In this document: one piece after another, positions 23,455 through 56,671 of the stretch
Position numbering within the stretch: position 1 is the first letter of the stretch
Layout of the letters: each line of letters opens with the position of its first letter
Assembly: GCA_033675265.1 (NCBI GenBank)
Contig: JAUJYZ010001058.1
Location: 1,955,001-2,019,000, forward strand
DNA length: 64,000 bases
Direction of reading: 5' to 3'
Origin: Actinostola sp. cb2023
Lineage: Eukaryota > Cnidaria > Anthozoa > Actiniaria > Actinostolidae
The notes under the pieces: generated by a model
Told to the model about the DNA's origin: nothing
Seen by the model: the letters and a program-made list of their open reading frames with translations, nothing else
Databases searched by the model: none
Program-made: the position numbers and the translations under genes

Positions 23455-23604
23455 GTGAACTACTTCTGGTTTAAAAACAACCTGATGCATTCAGTGAGCA
23501 TGGCTAGACTACACGACCAGCTTTACCCACAAGAGTTGGGAGAAACAATATATACGTCCCAGACGTCATACATTCAGTTCTGTGATTTACTCACGGGGTA
23601 TTGA
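23455..23604 (+). pseudogene. Orphan gamma-glutamyltransferase-like C-terminal exon
   Basis: After the acceptor-like TTGCCTCACCAG, an open frame reads VNYFWFKNNLMHSVSMARLH then DQLYPQE and stops at TGA 23602-23604, about 49 codons. The pattern N-Y-x-W-F ... R-L-H-x-Q-L-x-P matches the conserved region near the C-terminus of gamma-glutamyltransferase small subunits. Similarity fades after LYPQE and the frame ends earlier than usual. No other GGT exon is recognised anywhere in the window, so the piece is an isolated relic, a last exon whose partners were displaced, or a captured fragment. A donor-like AAAACGTAAGT lies only 30 bp upstream. Confidence 0.5.
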
Positions 23605-23704
23605 GATTAGACATCGAATCGACTTACGAAGAGGATACAGATTTCGGCCCACACCAGTAGTTCATAAGAGACAGTTCAAATCGTAGTAATGTAATCATGG
23701 CTTC

Positions 23705-24011
23705 AATGAGGGTTTATCAGGTAATTTCAAAACTCATCGGACAAAAAATGATTATCATAGCTGGAAAGAGCTCGTTAAAATTAGTAAAAATGTGAAGTTT
23801 GGAAAAGATCGCTCCAAAAGTTGCCTCCAATTAAGCGTAATTTCCAAAGGTTTTCATATAAAATTTCGATTTTTGAAAATTCATATCTTCGTAATTTGTG
23901 GAGCGATCTTTTCCAAACTTCACCTTTTTACTAATTTCAACGAGCTCTTTCCAGCTATGATAATCATTTTTTTGTCCGATGAGTTTTGAAATTACCTGAT
24001 AAACCCTCATT
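23705..24011. repeat. Long inverted repeat, about 110-bp arms
   Basis: AATGAGGGTTTATCAGGTAA on the left is matched by TTACCTGATAAACCCTCATT on the right. The arms continue inward through GACAAAAAATGATTATCATAGC and AAGTTTGGAAAAGATCGCTCC with few mismatches. No obvious target-site duplication. Confidence 0.85.
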
Positions 24012-24117
24012 AGCAGATCCTTGAACTGAAGTAGGCCCGTAGCAAGTTCTTCTTTTCTTCCCATAATAAAACGTTTATCACTGCATGACATTCATCTTCG
24101 TTGCGAACCCGACTAAA

Positions 24118-24610
24118 ATCGTCTTTCCTAATTTTTCCACTTACTAGATGTTGCAGCTGCTCAAAATCTTTTCCAATGCCATTTTTTGAAGAAAGCCAAG
24201 GATTGTGCGTGAAAAAATCTGGACAATCAACGAATTTGGAGATGCTTGTATCTAAAATACATGGGGCAGCAACTTCTATACCGTAAATGTATGGCAGAAA
24301 ATCGTCTTTCCTAATTTTTCGCCTTATTAATTAGATGTTGCAGCTGCTCAAAATCTTTTCCAATGCCATTTTTTGAAGAAAGCCAAGGATTGTACTTCAA
24401 AAAAATCTGGACAATCAACGAATTTGGAGATGATATGGTTGTATCAAAAATACATGACGTAGCAAATTCAGTATACAGTAAATGTATGGCAGAAAATCGT
24501 CTTTCCTAATTTTTCCACTTACTAAATGTTGCAGCTGCTCAAAATCTTTTCCAATGTGATTTTTTGAAGAAAACCAAGGATTGAACGTGAAAAATCTGGA
24601 CAATCAACGA
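24118..24610. repeat. Three tandem copies of a roughly 185-bp block
   Basis: Each copy starts ATCGTCTTTCCTAATTTTTC, continues ATGTTGCAGCTGCTCAAAATC and GAAGAAAGCCAAGGATTG, and ends near GTAAATGTATGGCAGAAA. Starts are at about 24118, 24300 and 24496. No coding function is recognised. Confidence 0.85.
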
Positions 24611-25689
24611 AAATTAAGGAGATGGTTGTTTCAAAAATACATGAGAGTGGCGACACAGGGAGCCCAAGATTATTTCGCATGCTCAGTACAGCAGGAATTC
24701 TATCAAAACAGACGCGAGTTTCAGATATATATATGTTTATTTAGTTGCTTTGAGAAATTATGTTCCATCTGCATGCGTTGCTTCCGATCTTTCAATCTGT
24801 CAGTAAGTCTTTTCACTAAATTATTCAGTTCGGGTGTCACTAAGAGTACTTGTTTCATCAGTTTCGTCAAGAGAAAATGGTCTCTTGGTTCCGTCAATTA
24901 TTTTATTTTATTTTTTGGTTGTTTGTACTTTTGTTTGTCCCTTTTCTCTGTCATTTCATTTCATGGAGAATACCCATCCATCATAGTTATCATAGTTGCG
25001 AATCTATGATTGGTATTTGCTCTAATTTCCCGGTCTGGGAAGTACCAACCCCAAAACACGCCCTATAAGGTCCTTGATTTCTGGGGAATATCTATCGTGA
25101 GGTCGATCTTTCAATTATACGTAGTCTAAAGATAACTATCGTTTAAGAATCGTAATACGATACTATAGTAATCTATTTTTACAACATTTTCTGACTGTTC
25201 TAGTCGTTTTGATAATATAGGAATGTAAAGCATCGATTAGATTATTTCTTTGGTTCAAACGATTTAATGAAGTTAAATTAAATAAAAAATATTGACACTT
25301 AAAAAATATCAGAAATTGTGTACAGAATTTGTTTTCGCCGCTCTGTGGATATTAGTGACAATGGTTTACGGTCAGGGGAAGGGTGGGGGATTTCTAGGCT
25401 TGGTGGTTCCCGTTGTGCGCATGTTCGGTGTGCAGATACACAAAGATCAAAGTGTTGACTGGGCGTCGTTAGAAAAACTCCATCAAATTCCATCAAACGG
25501 CAGGGATTTTCTATAATAATGGTCTGTATGGCTAAAGCGAGTCTCGATGTACTCTAGGTTATCTGATGGTGCCGAGAGATGGTCTAGATCAGCCACAAAT
25601 CGTCAGTATTTCACGAGCAGTTGTGGGAAAAACGAGCAAGACAGACCGACCAACTGTCCTAATCAAGTTTGCAAGTCCAGCTCGTTGTG

Positions 25690-47134
<21,445 letters not shown>

Positions 47135-47699
47135 CTTCAAAGATCGATGGGGTAAATGTTGAACAATGTTCGCGCTTGTTATTGTGCTCTGATTGACTTC
47201 CCAAACTTCGGAAAAAAGCAAATGCTCGCGCGATAGTTTTCTTTGCGCTAATGTTAACCGTGAGTACTCCCCAGCTATACGTGCCGGTAAACAGGGTGTG
47301 GTTTTCAGGGTGTCTGGAACTAGCCTCTGGAACAGTTTTCCACTAATGTTAATCGGGGTTCTTTTGGTGCTTCGAAGATCGCGTCTTCAGCACTCAAACA
47401 ACAGAAAGATAAAATAATAAATCTAGAATGCCATAAAGCGAGACAAAACGAGACAAAAGTCTGTTACAGGGGATCTTTCGTTACCAATTACTCTTAAGGT
47501 CTGGCACCATACCGAAATTTCATGGAGTACCCCCTCCATTGCTGAACCTTGCGTTAATTCCTTTCGTTCTGTGTTTATGATCGATTGTCTGTCGTGAATG
47601 AGTTGCGTTGATTAGTGACCCGTATGCTTGCGTAAAACGCACTTGCTTTACAGTAACGTACGTAACTATGTTACAACTTCCGTCTCGAGCACGTACCAT

Positions 47700-47851
47700 G
47701 CTTGACACACGGGGCAACATTGCGCGCAACATTGCCGGCAGCATGTGTCCACCCCAGCAACATGTTATACCGTATTTCCTCGATTAAGCGCCCCCCTTGG
47801 CCACACAATTTGAAATAAACGCCCAGGGCGCTTAATCGAGGAAATACCATA
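47700..47851. mobile_element. GCAACATTGCGCGCAA copy 3 and a TA-flanked MITE
   Basis: 47705-47755 carries GCAACATTGCGCGCAACATT and GCATGTGTCCACCCCAGCAAC. Next to it, 47770-47849 is a compact MITE with CCGTATTTCCTCGATTAAGC and its complement as arms and TA on both flanks (47768-47769 and 47850-47851), as in mariner-type elements. Confidence 0.65.
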
Positions 47852-48530
47852 ATCTATTGTCTCGCAAGATGCACCTTTTCGGTTTATCTTTTATACTGTA
47901 TTTCTTAAAACTGTCGGATGGACATGGTTATTGTCTCGCGTTACAACTTATTTCTTCGCTTGCGCTCCAACTGCATGCGTTGTGACTTCGCGGTATAGAT
48001 CGATAGCTTGCGTTTCAGCTTGTTTTTTTGCGTGGCAATTTCTTTCGTTTCATCAAGTACATTCAGACGTTTTACGCAGTTGAAAAAACTCGACTCTTTT
48101 TACGTGGCGTCGTTACACAACGATTACCGAAGAACAAGAAAAAAGCTTTTTCAACTGACAACGTGTCGCGTGGACGTCGCCTCAGTGTTGTAGTTTCGGT
48201 GAAGTTTTGAATAAGAATATTTCTGTTTTATAGGTTTATAAAGAAACAGAGTACAGGGATGGACTAACTTAATCACCGATTCTGTTGTTGGTCACTCCGC
48301 CATCATGACATGATGTTTACTGGGATGCTTGAGCAATACGAGATAAACTATCATTGTGAATGACTCAAGGGAGAAACCTGGTATTCTACGCCACTTCTAT
48401 CTATCTACTCGTGAAGAACAATTTTAAAACGTCATTGTTAGTGAAGCCAGAAATGAAGACAGTGTTTTACTCTGCAATGGAAGATGGAAGAATCAACTCC
48501 ATTCTTTAGACTTTGAGTGATAACTCAGTG

Positions 48531-48565
<35 letters not shown>

Positions 48566-51500
48566 TTCCCATATAAAAGTGGCGGAAATGCTTGTCATAC
48601 CTTTTTGAGGTTAAAATCCCTTTGGTAGTGCTTAAACCTGAGACGACCACCATTAGAGTTATCCTCTTAGGGTATATAAATATTCAAGATTATTATAATT
48701 TTTCATTTATGATTTGTACCTTTTAGTGGTAAGACTTATCTGTTGCCACGCCCACAGGGTTGAGATTCTGGTACCTTGTAGCTGGGTTATACTTCCGACA
48801 AGCATCCCCACCACTCTTTATCAGAGATGGGAGTCCCCCCCTTAGGAAACAGTGTACATAACCTGGACATGGAGGTCCGAGTAATTTATTGCACCATATA
48901 GACTATTGGACCCAACAGGTCATTGCTGTGATGGCATGCCCATTGCCATGGCAACTGTCAATCATCTGGACAAAAGAGCTACCGATATACAATAACTCTC
49001 CAGATGGTATAATTATATATTGTATGACTTCCAGTTTGCCAACATAAGAAAAGTTTTCTTTGGGAACTGTCGTTTTTCAAAATAAATTGATATCGAAATG
49101 CTGTTATTAAAAGATAAACTTTCAAGGTAGACAAAGTATTTTTGTAATTAAAGTTGTTATTTTTGTAGCATTGCAAATCATTGTATGATTTAGTAATAAT
49201 ACTTGTGTATATAAAGGATGATAGCAATGTTATTCATAGTAACTGGTACGGTATATCTTTACTGGTTTGAAATGCACAAGGACAATAAACAATATTTGGA
49301 GATGTTGAGGTGTATCGCTCTTCCCAGGGGGATGGGAGGTTGTCCCATTTCCATGATAACATACACAGAAAGGGAGCTTTTCTTTCCTCATGTCGTTTAT
49401 CTTTATCTTACTTATTTCCCATGTAGCCTGCGAAGCGGCTTTCTAGCAGTTTTATTGAGGGGGAGGAGGGAAGGGGAAAGTCTACCCGGGATCTGCTAGG
49501 TGGGTGTGGTAGAGTTTTTCTTAAGGTACTGAGGCAAGTAAAGCTGAGCGTACGTCAGGAATATAACCTGTCTGTCATGAGACCATGACCTATTCTCTTA
49601 GTTCATGTCCTCTTGTGTAAGGAGCTGTGGTCTTCCATTTCTGAGCAATCATAGGTGTTAAGACCAAGATGTGAATAAGTTGAATCAATAACAAGACGCT
49701 CAATGAGCGTACACTCGGGCTTATGACAAGGACAATGTCAGTTGCGTGAGGAGAGACCTGACAATGACTGACAGTTGCGTGACGAGGGAGACTATGTATA
49801 GCTGAGCGAACAATAACTATTTGACACGTTTGTGGCGATATCAATATGCAACCTCAAGTGACCTCAAGTACGTTTAAATATGTAATACAGACGTACCTAC
49901 ACGAATCTTTATGAGTCATCGACATAAATTGTTTCTCGTCACGCAACTCTCATTGTCATATTAAATACCCGACTATACGCTCATTGAGCGTCTTCTTCTT
50001 CAACAGATCCCTAATCTCTAATGACGTTTTGATTTTGATTGTATTTTTGCCGTTCACTGACTTGTTTTCAGCGTGGAAATTCTGCTTTAAATAGCGCTGT
50101 GCCGCGGTTCTAAAATTAATGCGCTTTTGTATTGTGCAAGTATATAAATAGGCTATTAAAACAACTTTGGCATGACCCCAAATTTCGGACATTGAGCTTG
50201 TTTAGCTTTGCTTTAATTGATGAAGTTTTGAAGTATGATTTCTACGATTTCTTTTCCTTCTGAATTTTTCAAACGTCGAATCGAATAAACATCCATCATT
50301 ATATATCTGAGAAATGTGTTTCGTTTTATTGCCGGATACTTTTTAAACGGTTTTTCACGGCGCGTGACGACAGTCAGGCAGCAAGCAAAGCGATATTAGC
50401 TATCTAAACAAAATCTACTGAAAAATCAAACCCTTGCTCTCTAGCTTCAGAGACATAATACGAAGCTGCTCAGTAACGGATTATTAACGACATGTTGCTT
50501 TCAAAACTAAGATTCATAATCTACTTGAGTCCTGTGTGTCGTTTGTCTTTTCTTATCTGCTGAGTAATCTTGAAACTCGATACGATTAAATACGTCGCAT
50601 ACTTTCGTCATTCTTGAGCCGAACAAAACTACTACTACTACTACCGAAAAACGCATTTTATAACTCGGGCTTCCTACGGAAGAGCCCGAGTAATTAGTTG
50701 CAAAATCACAATATTGGTGTGGTACGTGTGCAGTCTTTCATTCACTGATTACTAAAACTCTTTGTCTGCAAATATAGCCGCTTTTTGGCACTTGCCACAG
50801 GGGTCTCTCTTTGTGGGAGACCCTTTGGCGCGACCGCCAAAAAGCTGCTGTATTCGCAGGCTGTAAAACTCTTAAGAGTGCAAATAAATCTATGCAACGT
50901 TTTGAACTAATAGTAGTACATAGCACTAATGAAACAATATAAATATTGCTGGATTAATATCCACTAGATACAATGAATGTACCAATGCTTGATGATCTTG
51001 ATACAGTCATTCTCAAAAAGGTTGTCCAGATGAAAAGACTACAATACTACAATAAAGTCACGTGATTCATTATGTATTCAATTTCCTCACATGGAATTTC
51101 AATTTGAGATGCAAAAGTACACGGCATTGTGAGAACTGAATGTAATGCTGCTGGTATCAACTCGCAGTTCCACGTGCAGAAATTGAAAACATAATGAATC
51201 ATGTGACTTTATTGTAGTCTTTTCATCTGGACAACCTTTTTGAGAATGACTATGTGCGAACATACAAGATACAGTCGTATAATGTGTGCCCGTCTTAAAA
51301 GACTAGCAATTGAGAGGATTGTTAGGAAGTGAATGGGAATAGAAGTGCATGTAAGATTGGCAGTAAAACGACTTTCTAATACTAAAACATTGCTATGCTC
51401 TTTAATGACTATAAAATCCTTAAAATAAATACATGTTTTTTTCATCTAAAATTCTTTACATCTTCAACCTACTTGTAAGCAATCATTGTTTCTTTCTAAT

Positions 51501-54500
51501 AGAGCTGGTCCAAGACAACATAAAAGTTTACGAAGTATAGTACATTAATAAATTACTGTAAGCAAGATTGCAGGATTGCATTGCTGACGTGTACACCAGC
51601 TGGGGCGAGTTGTATAAAATTCCTGATGTTAACAGATAGTTAATAATAATAATAACTTAATATTTGTGTTGCGCAAATGAGCATATGAATATGATCAAAT
51701 GCGCATGCAAGTTATGCCTGGCTTTAAGTTTTATACAAATCACGCCAGGTGGACACCTTCAAAGCTGGACACACTTTACCCTGATAGCAGAGGTTGTCTC
51801 TCTTCTGACTGCCAGGAGAGGAATAAATTAAGGAACCTCTGTTTGCAGGGTATGGACACCTTGTCTGGGCCCTGCTGCATGCATGCATGTTGATGGATGG
51901 CAACAATACTCCAGTTTAGAGTTATTTACACCTTGATAAAAGATGCATCGGCTCAGTTGCACAAATACCAATGAAGGAGAATGTGAAAAAATATCGACAT
52001 TGGACAATATAGGAACCTTTATTATTCCATGGATTATATGTTCTCTGGAGGCTAACATTGAACAAATGCATCTTTTGTCAAGGAGTACAACAGCACCCAA
52101 CAACTTGAAACTGGAGACTTGATCCTGTGGGTGGCAGCTTTGAGAGAGATGACTGAAATTTTCAAAATTATGTGATTGAAGTAGCCACCTTACAGTGTGT
52201 TGTTCACAAGTATGAATACTTTTAGTGTACATGTATTTGCGCACTTCTGTCTTGCTTTGTGGAAGACAGATCGGATATTCAATAATGACAGAAGTATACA
52301 GATCTTACTAAAAGTATCCAGAATTGTGCACATCATTCTGTAGGCATACAGTTTCAGCCTGATGTTTAACGTTGAAAATAATGCATGTAAACATGCATGT
52401 ATTGTAAAAAGTAGAATTCCAAAATCCAACCAACTTGAAATCTAGTGCACAGCTACTTCTCACCCCTAACCCTTTGGTAAAATATCAAGAGTAACAGTAG
52501 TTATTCTTGCAAAAGGGGAAGGGTGAGTGACATCTATGGGAACAACTTGTGACACAAGCATAAGAATTTGGGTTGTGAAAATGGGCCTTGTGCAAGAAAT
52601 TGGAAAATTATGATCCTTGCATCAGGCCCATTTTGACAGTGACATAAAACCTCTTGTGCTTGTGTTGCTATTAAGTCAAAACTAGGCTTACAGCATCATA
52701 AAGTTCCTTCACTGTAGTCCTTGTGAGATTTATTAATAAATAAATATTTTCTTTTTACGCAGATTAAAGTGTCACTGACTATAGATGTTGACATGGCTAA
52801 TGTCAACATTAAAATTAATGGTATAAATCTTGATGGAAAGGTTCTGGATAATCTGTAGTGCATCTCCTGAATGGAGCAAGCACTCAGCAGTAGTAAAACT
52901 GATTTGCTTGGCATTTGTTTCTGCAACCCAATGCTGGGTGGAAGTGTACTAATGCCAAGACAAATTTGTTCCATTAAACTAAATTGGAGAAGAGTTGGTG
53001 AATCACGAGGGAAGTCCTGAAAAATTCTGTTGTTGATGATGTTGATGGTGTTGCATGAGAGCCTGTGAATGTGGCGGTGATGAGGTGGCCTGTTTTATGT
53101 TTATCTGACGTTCTATGAAAAACCTATCAACGTCAAAGGTTGGACCTGAAGAAGAGAAAAATAATGATCTCAAGGCAAAGTAAAGTTCTTAAATTGTACT
53201 TTTAAGTTAAAAAGAAAAGTGCAACAAGATTTTGAAACTTCCAACAACAAATGTCTGAATTACTGTTATTAAGTGTACCTGGTTCTGCAGTGTCTATACT
53301 CTTGTAATAAGTCACAGAACCAGGATTATCAGACCCTGAAGTTTATAAAAGAAAGTACAAATCACTAACTGAATAAGTGATAGTAAACTTGTAATATGTA
53401 ACACAGGTGATCGACTCTCTCTAGATGAACATCCTTCAAATCCAGACACCTCTTAAGCCCCTACATACATTTTGTTTATGTACATTGTACATGTAGGGGT
53501 ACTGCCCTACATAAGCTATTGCTGGTTTTCAATCATTGCCTGGAAATTTAAAGTACAAAGATGAATAGGCCATGTTTTCAATCAATCCCTGGAGATTTAA
53601 AGTACAAAGACACAGAGGCCATGTTGGTGATACAAAGGAGAGAAGCTGATGATGAAGAATGCTTTGTTATCGGGCACCAACATGGCCACGATGCATGATG
53701 TCATGTGAAAAGCAGCAATAAAACTAGGTACGTATGTGCCATGGTATAGGATGTGGTTTTCAAGCTTGTCAAGTCTGGGTGAGGATATACATGTTTATAA
53801 CATAGAGGGCAAAATTACATGATTCTCATTGGTTAATCAAGGAGGGCTTTTTTCTTAATTGAGGGCCATATTACTTGAAAGCTTTCACGTTTCCTAGCAA
53901 CGGGAAGTTTCCACAAGCGGGAAGTGTTTTGAATGGCCTCCCGGGCAAACTTCAATGGCAATGAAAAACACCATAAGGAGCACAATTTTAGCGAAAATGA
54001 AAACACCATAAGGAGAAATCTGGATCACATTTTGACTTGAAGACCGTGCGAAACTCAAAATACGCTGTGACAATGGCGACGAGCCTTCCCTGTTGGAGCA
54101 TTTTCATAAATTTAAACTTCGAAATAATCTTGCAGACGCATGCATATTAGTTAGAGGGAAAAGTCGGACTGAAAATGAGACCAATGTAGGTGTTTTACTA
54201 CCGGATTTTTCGAGTTCAATCTTCTTTTCACGTAAGCTATTTTCCATGTATCTTAAAATTTCGAGCTAATTTGCAAGATTTTCACGTGCAACGAACGATT
54301 TTTAATTTGAAAACAAAAATTTTTTTTTTCTCGATTTGTAGCCTTCCAATACCCATCTATACATATTATAGGACATAAATAACAATGGCAAAAAACATAT
54401 TTTCTAAAATGGTAAGATTTTTTGAAAATCCGACAAAATCGGACGAGCGGAGGTACGGCAAGTCAAAGTGATCCAGATTTCTATTAATTTTGCCGAGTTT

Positions 54501-54783
54501 GCCCCAATTCAAAATGGCGGCAAAAAAATGTGAAAGGGCTTATTGCCATTTTGGTCTGGGATAGGGCTTGTTTGCTTTTTTTCCTGAGAACGTCTCACAG
54601 GCTTGGTGCTGGAGTAACGTATGGAAAATCACAGTTTTAGGTCCTGGATAGGAGCAAGGGTTTGGTGTCAGTGTGGCACACCTAAAAATATCTTGAGTCA
54701 ATCCTCCCTGCCCTCCTCTCCCCTGGATCTCTAAGACAGACACAATGTCTGGTCCTTTCTGTGATGTTCTACCACAAAAAATA

Positions 54784-54913
54784 CTTGCGGCTTAGACTGA
54801 TTCCATAAGTCGCTGTTTTTGCTCCTTTTAGATAGGTGGTCGCTCAACTAGCGATATCAGGATCGACAGAGGGCGAACTGGGACCGACTTATGGAATCAG
54901 TCTACTTGCGGCT
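54784..54913. mobile_element. Mutator-like MITE, 112 bp with perfect 9-bp duplication
   Basis: The element 54793-54904 starts TAGACTGATTCCATAAGTCG and ends with its exact 20-bp reverse complement. CTTGCGGCT is present on both sides (54784-54792 and 54905-54913). A 9-bp duplication is characteristic of Mutator-like transposons. It is non-coding. Confidence 0.75.
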
Positions 54914-55473
54914 CTACATTTTATTAATTCGCATACAGTATGGCTCGACAGCTTACACAGTATCTATTACATAAAGAAACTAAAAAAAATGATAGCAACA
55001 ATGGTGCATGTAGAGAGAATGACAATAAATGATGATTCTGATTCTGATGATGACGATGGAACTTTTCAACATACCTTGTTTTTGCACTAACTCATACTCT
55101 GTAAGATAAACCAGAAGTTAGAACATACAATACAAAGGAAAATAAATATCCAATATCCCACAGTAGTATTCATTACCTCTGACATGCAATGAAGATACCC
55201 ACTAAGTACCTACATGTTCTTTATAATACAATTATAAGCTTAATTAATTTCTCACCCGTTAATTATCAGTACATATAACAGTTCACACCCAGACTAGATA
55301 GTCCTTGTGTATAGGTACATCGTCACAAATGCAAAAATCACACGAAAAAACAACAACATTTGTACAATACGCGTTAATGAATTTAAACACATTTTGAAGA
55401 TCTATCTAATAATTAGTGATAACTTTTCGTTAAAATGGTTGTAAACTCTAGCTACCCTACAGATTAAGTGATT

Positions 55474-55961
55474 TCAAGAGTAATCACGTAACGTACTTCT
55501 TTGTAGATAATCGACGTAGATGTCGTGTTCTGATTGTGTTAATGGTGGTGCTTGTTGTCCTGGTTCTCGTCTATCTCTTCTTCCTGTTCGTGGACTACCA
55601 TTCATCCCTGGGGAACCAGGGGATCCCGATCTTGGCGACCTAATCACATACAGTGAACGACAAATCAATGATGGTTAAGAGACCGTTACTAATGCTTGAA
55701 ATACAAGGACAAACCCATTGCAACAGCTTGTTATCATTACGATCGAATGCTTGTATAAAACTAGTGTACAAAATACAGTAAGCTATGCCATGGTGTTAAA
55801 AATATGAACTTACCCCCAATTTTGTTCGCGTCGGACGGATTCCGACCCTCTACCACCTAAAAGGATAAATATATCAACTCTGTCAAGTATTTATGATGGT
55901 GAAAGAAACTTGAAAGCAGAATATTCAGCGATTTTTTACCTCTTCGTCGAGGATTTGACAT
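55474..55961 (-). CDS. Small Arg/Gly/Pro-rich protein, 76 aa, not recognised
   Basis: Exons in transcript order: 55961-55940, 55856-55814, 55639-55474, giving 231 nt including the stop. All junctions are GT-AG, and phases 1 and 2 agree. The protein starts MSNPRRRGGRGSESVRREQN, has a disordered basic middle rich in SPGSPG/GRRDRREPG, and ends with a more conserved-looking HDIYVDYLQRSTLRDYS. No domain or family is recognised. No membrane segment or signal peptide. It diverges from the J-domain gene with 710 bp between start codons, which suggests a shared promoter. Codon-phase agreement across three exons is the main support. An AATAAA on this strand about 550 bp downstream (54920-54925) could end it. 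Confidence 0.65.
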
Positions 55962-56671
55962 CGCTTTCCTTCGCGTGTATAATTCACTAATGGGTGTAGC
56001 CGCTGTACGCAATGCTTCAGGCTCAGGTTGGTGTTCGGCTTTCAGGGAGGGGCCGGCTCGACGGGATTATTAATAGCGTTTTATCATTTTAAAAATTGTA
56101 TTTTGCTTTTCTCTTTTCCATACATTCAGTTCAGTGTTTGAATTTCTATTAGTGATAAGTTGTAGTACATAATAAGTTTGCCTCAAAAGTTGTATTTATA
56201 TCTTTATTCATAATAACATTAAGCTTAATGAACATTTATTTTATGAGTTTTGCATCAGGTTTTGCAAATAAAAACTCAACCAATTTTATCATTATTTTTC
56301 TCTTTCGACTGTTGTATCGTAATTAATATTTAGGTCCCTCAGTTAAAAACTTTATTGAAAACGTGGATGAACATACATACATATATTCTATGAAAGAAAA
56401 AAAAGTAATGTTAATTCAGAACTTTCTCTTGAATTTATAAGTAATCCGTGAAAAGTGCAATTCAGGAATAATTATAGTTTTAGCGCGTTTTAGTGCCCCA
56501 ATGGATTGTGGGATGTCTTGTTCGAGACACACGTGACGTCATTCGCAGGGATAGTGGTCGTCGCCATTTTGGTTTTATGAAGTGTTTTTGGGCAGCACAT
56601 TGCAGTTTTATTTAGGTGTATGCCAGGATTGGATCAAATTTGAGCAGCTACATGAATAGGACAGACATAAA
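55962..56671. promoter_or_regulatory. Divergent promoter region for the small gene and the J-domain gene
   Basis: At 56530-56541 an E-box CACGTG overlaps a full CRE TGACGTCA. At 56562-56572 CGCCATTTTGG matches the YY1 consensus. Both lie about 100-140 bp upstream of the J-domain ATG, typical of ubiquitously expressed TATA-less promoters. The remainder is AT-rich. Actual start sites are not visible. Confidence 0.5.

Larger units (their letters stand above)
22247..25689. other. Spacer between MMD and the MPRIP-like gene
   Basis: Apart from the orphan GGT-like exon at 23455-23604, no coding exon is recognised. The spacer holds copies of the GCAACATTGCGCGCAA repeat family, a palindrome at 22450-22512 (CATTCTCG/CGAGAATG arms), a CT run at 23048, a 24-bp minisatellite, a 310-bp inverted repeat and a triplicated 180-bp block. 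The MMD 3' UTR and the MPRIP-like 5' UTR and promoter must lie at the two ends. Confidence 0.55.
47135..55473. other. Repeat-rich spacer with no recognised gene
   Basis: A plus-strand AATAAA at 47416-47421 could end the MPRIP-like transcript. The rest holds MITEs, inverted repeats (49677-50005 with GACGCTCAATGAGCG ends; 50765-50862; 51005-51251 with AGTCATTCTCAAAAAGG ends), a roughly 34-bp G run at 48531-48564 and AT-rich sequence. Open frames are all below about 140 codons and none matched a family. AAAATGGCGG near 54510 resembles a YY1-type word. Confidence 0.55.

Noticed and set aside
25292..25516. Open frame just upstream of the MPRIP-like start (contains VYGQGKGGGFLGLVVPV)
   Set aside because: No homology, no signal-peptide-like context that holds up, and it is separated by stops from the MAERACRNFQ start.
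49218..49499. 93-codon frame with a hydrophobic N-terminus
   Set aside because: No splice-site support or family match; composition follows the AT-rich background.
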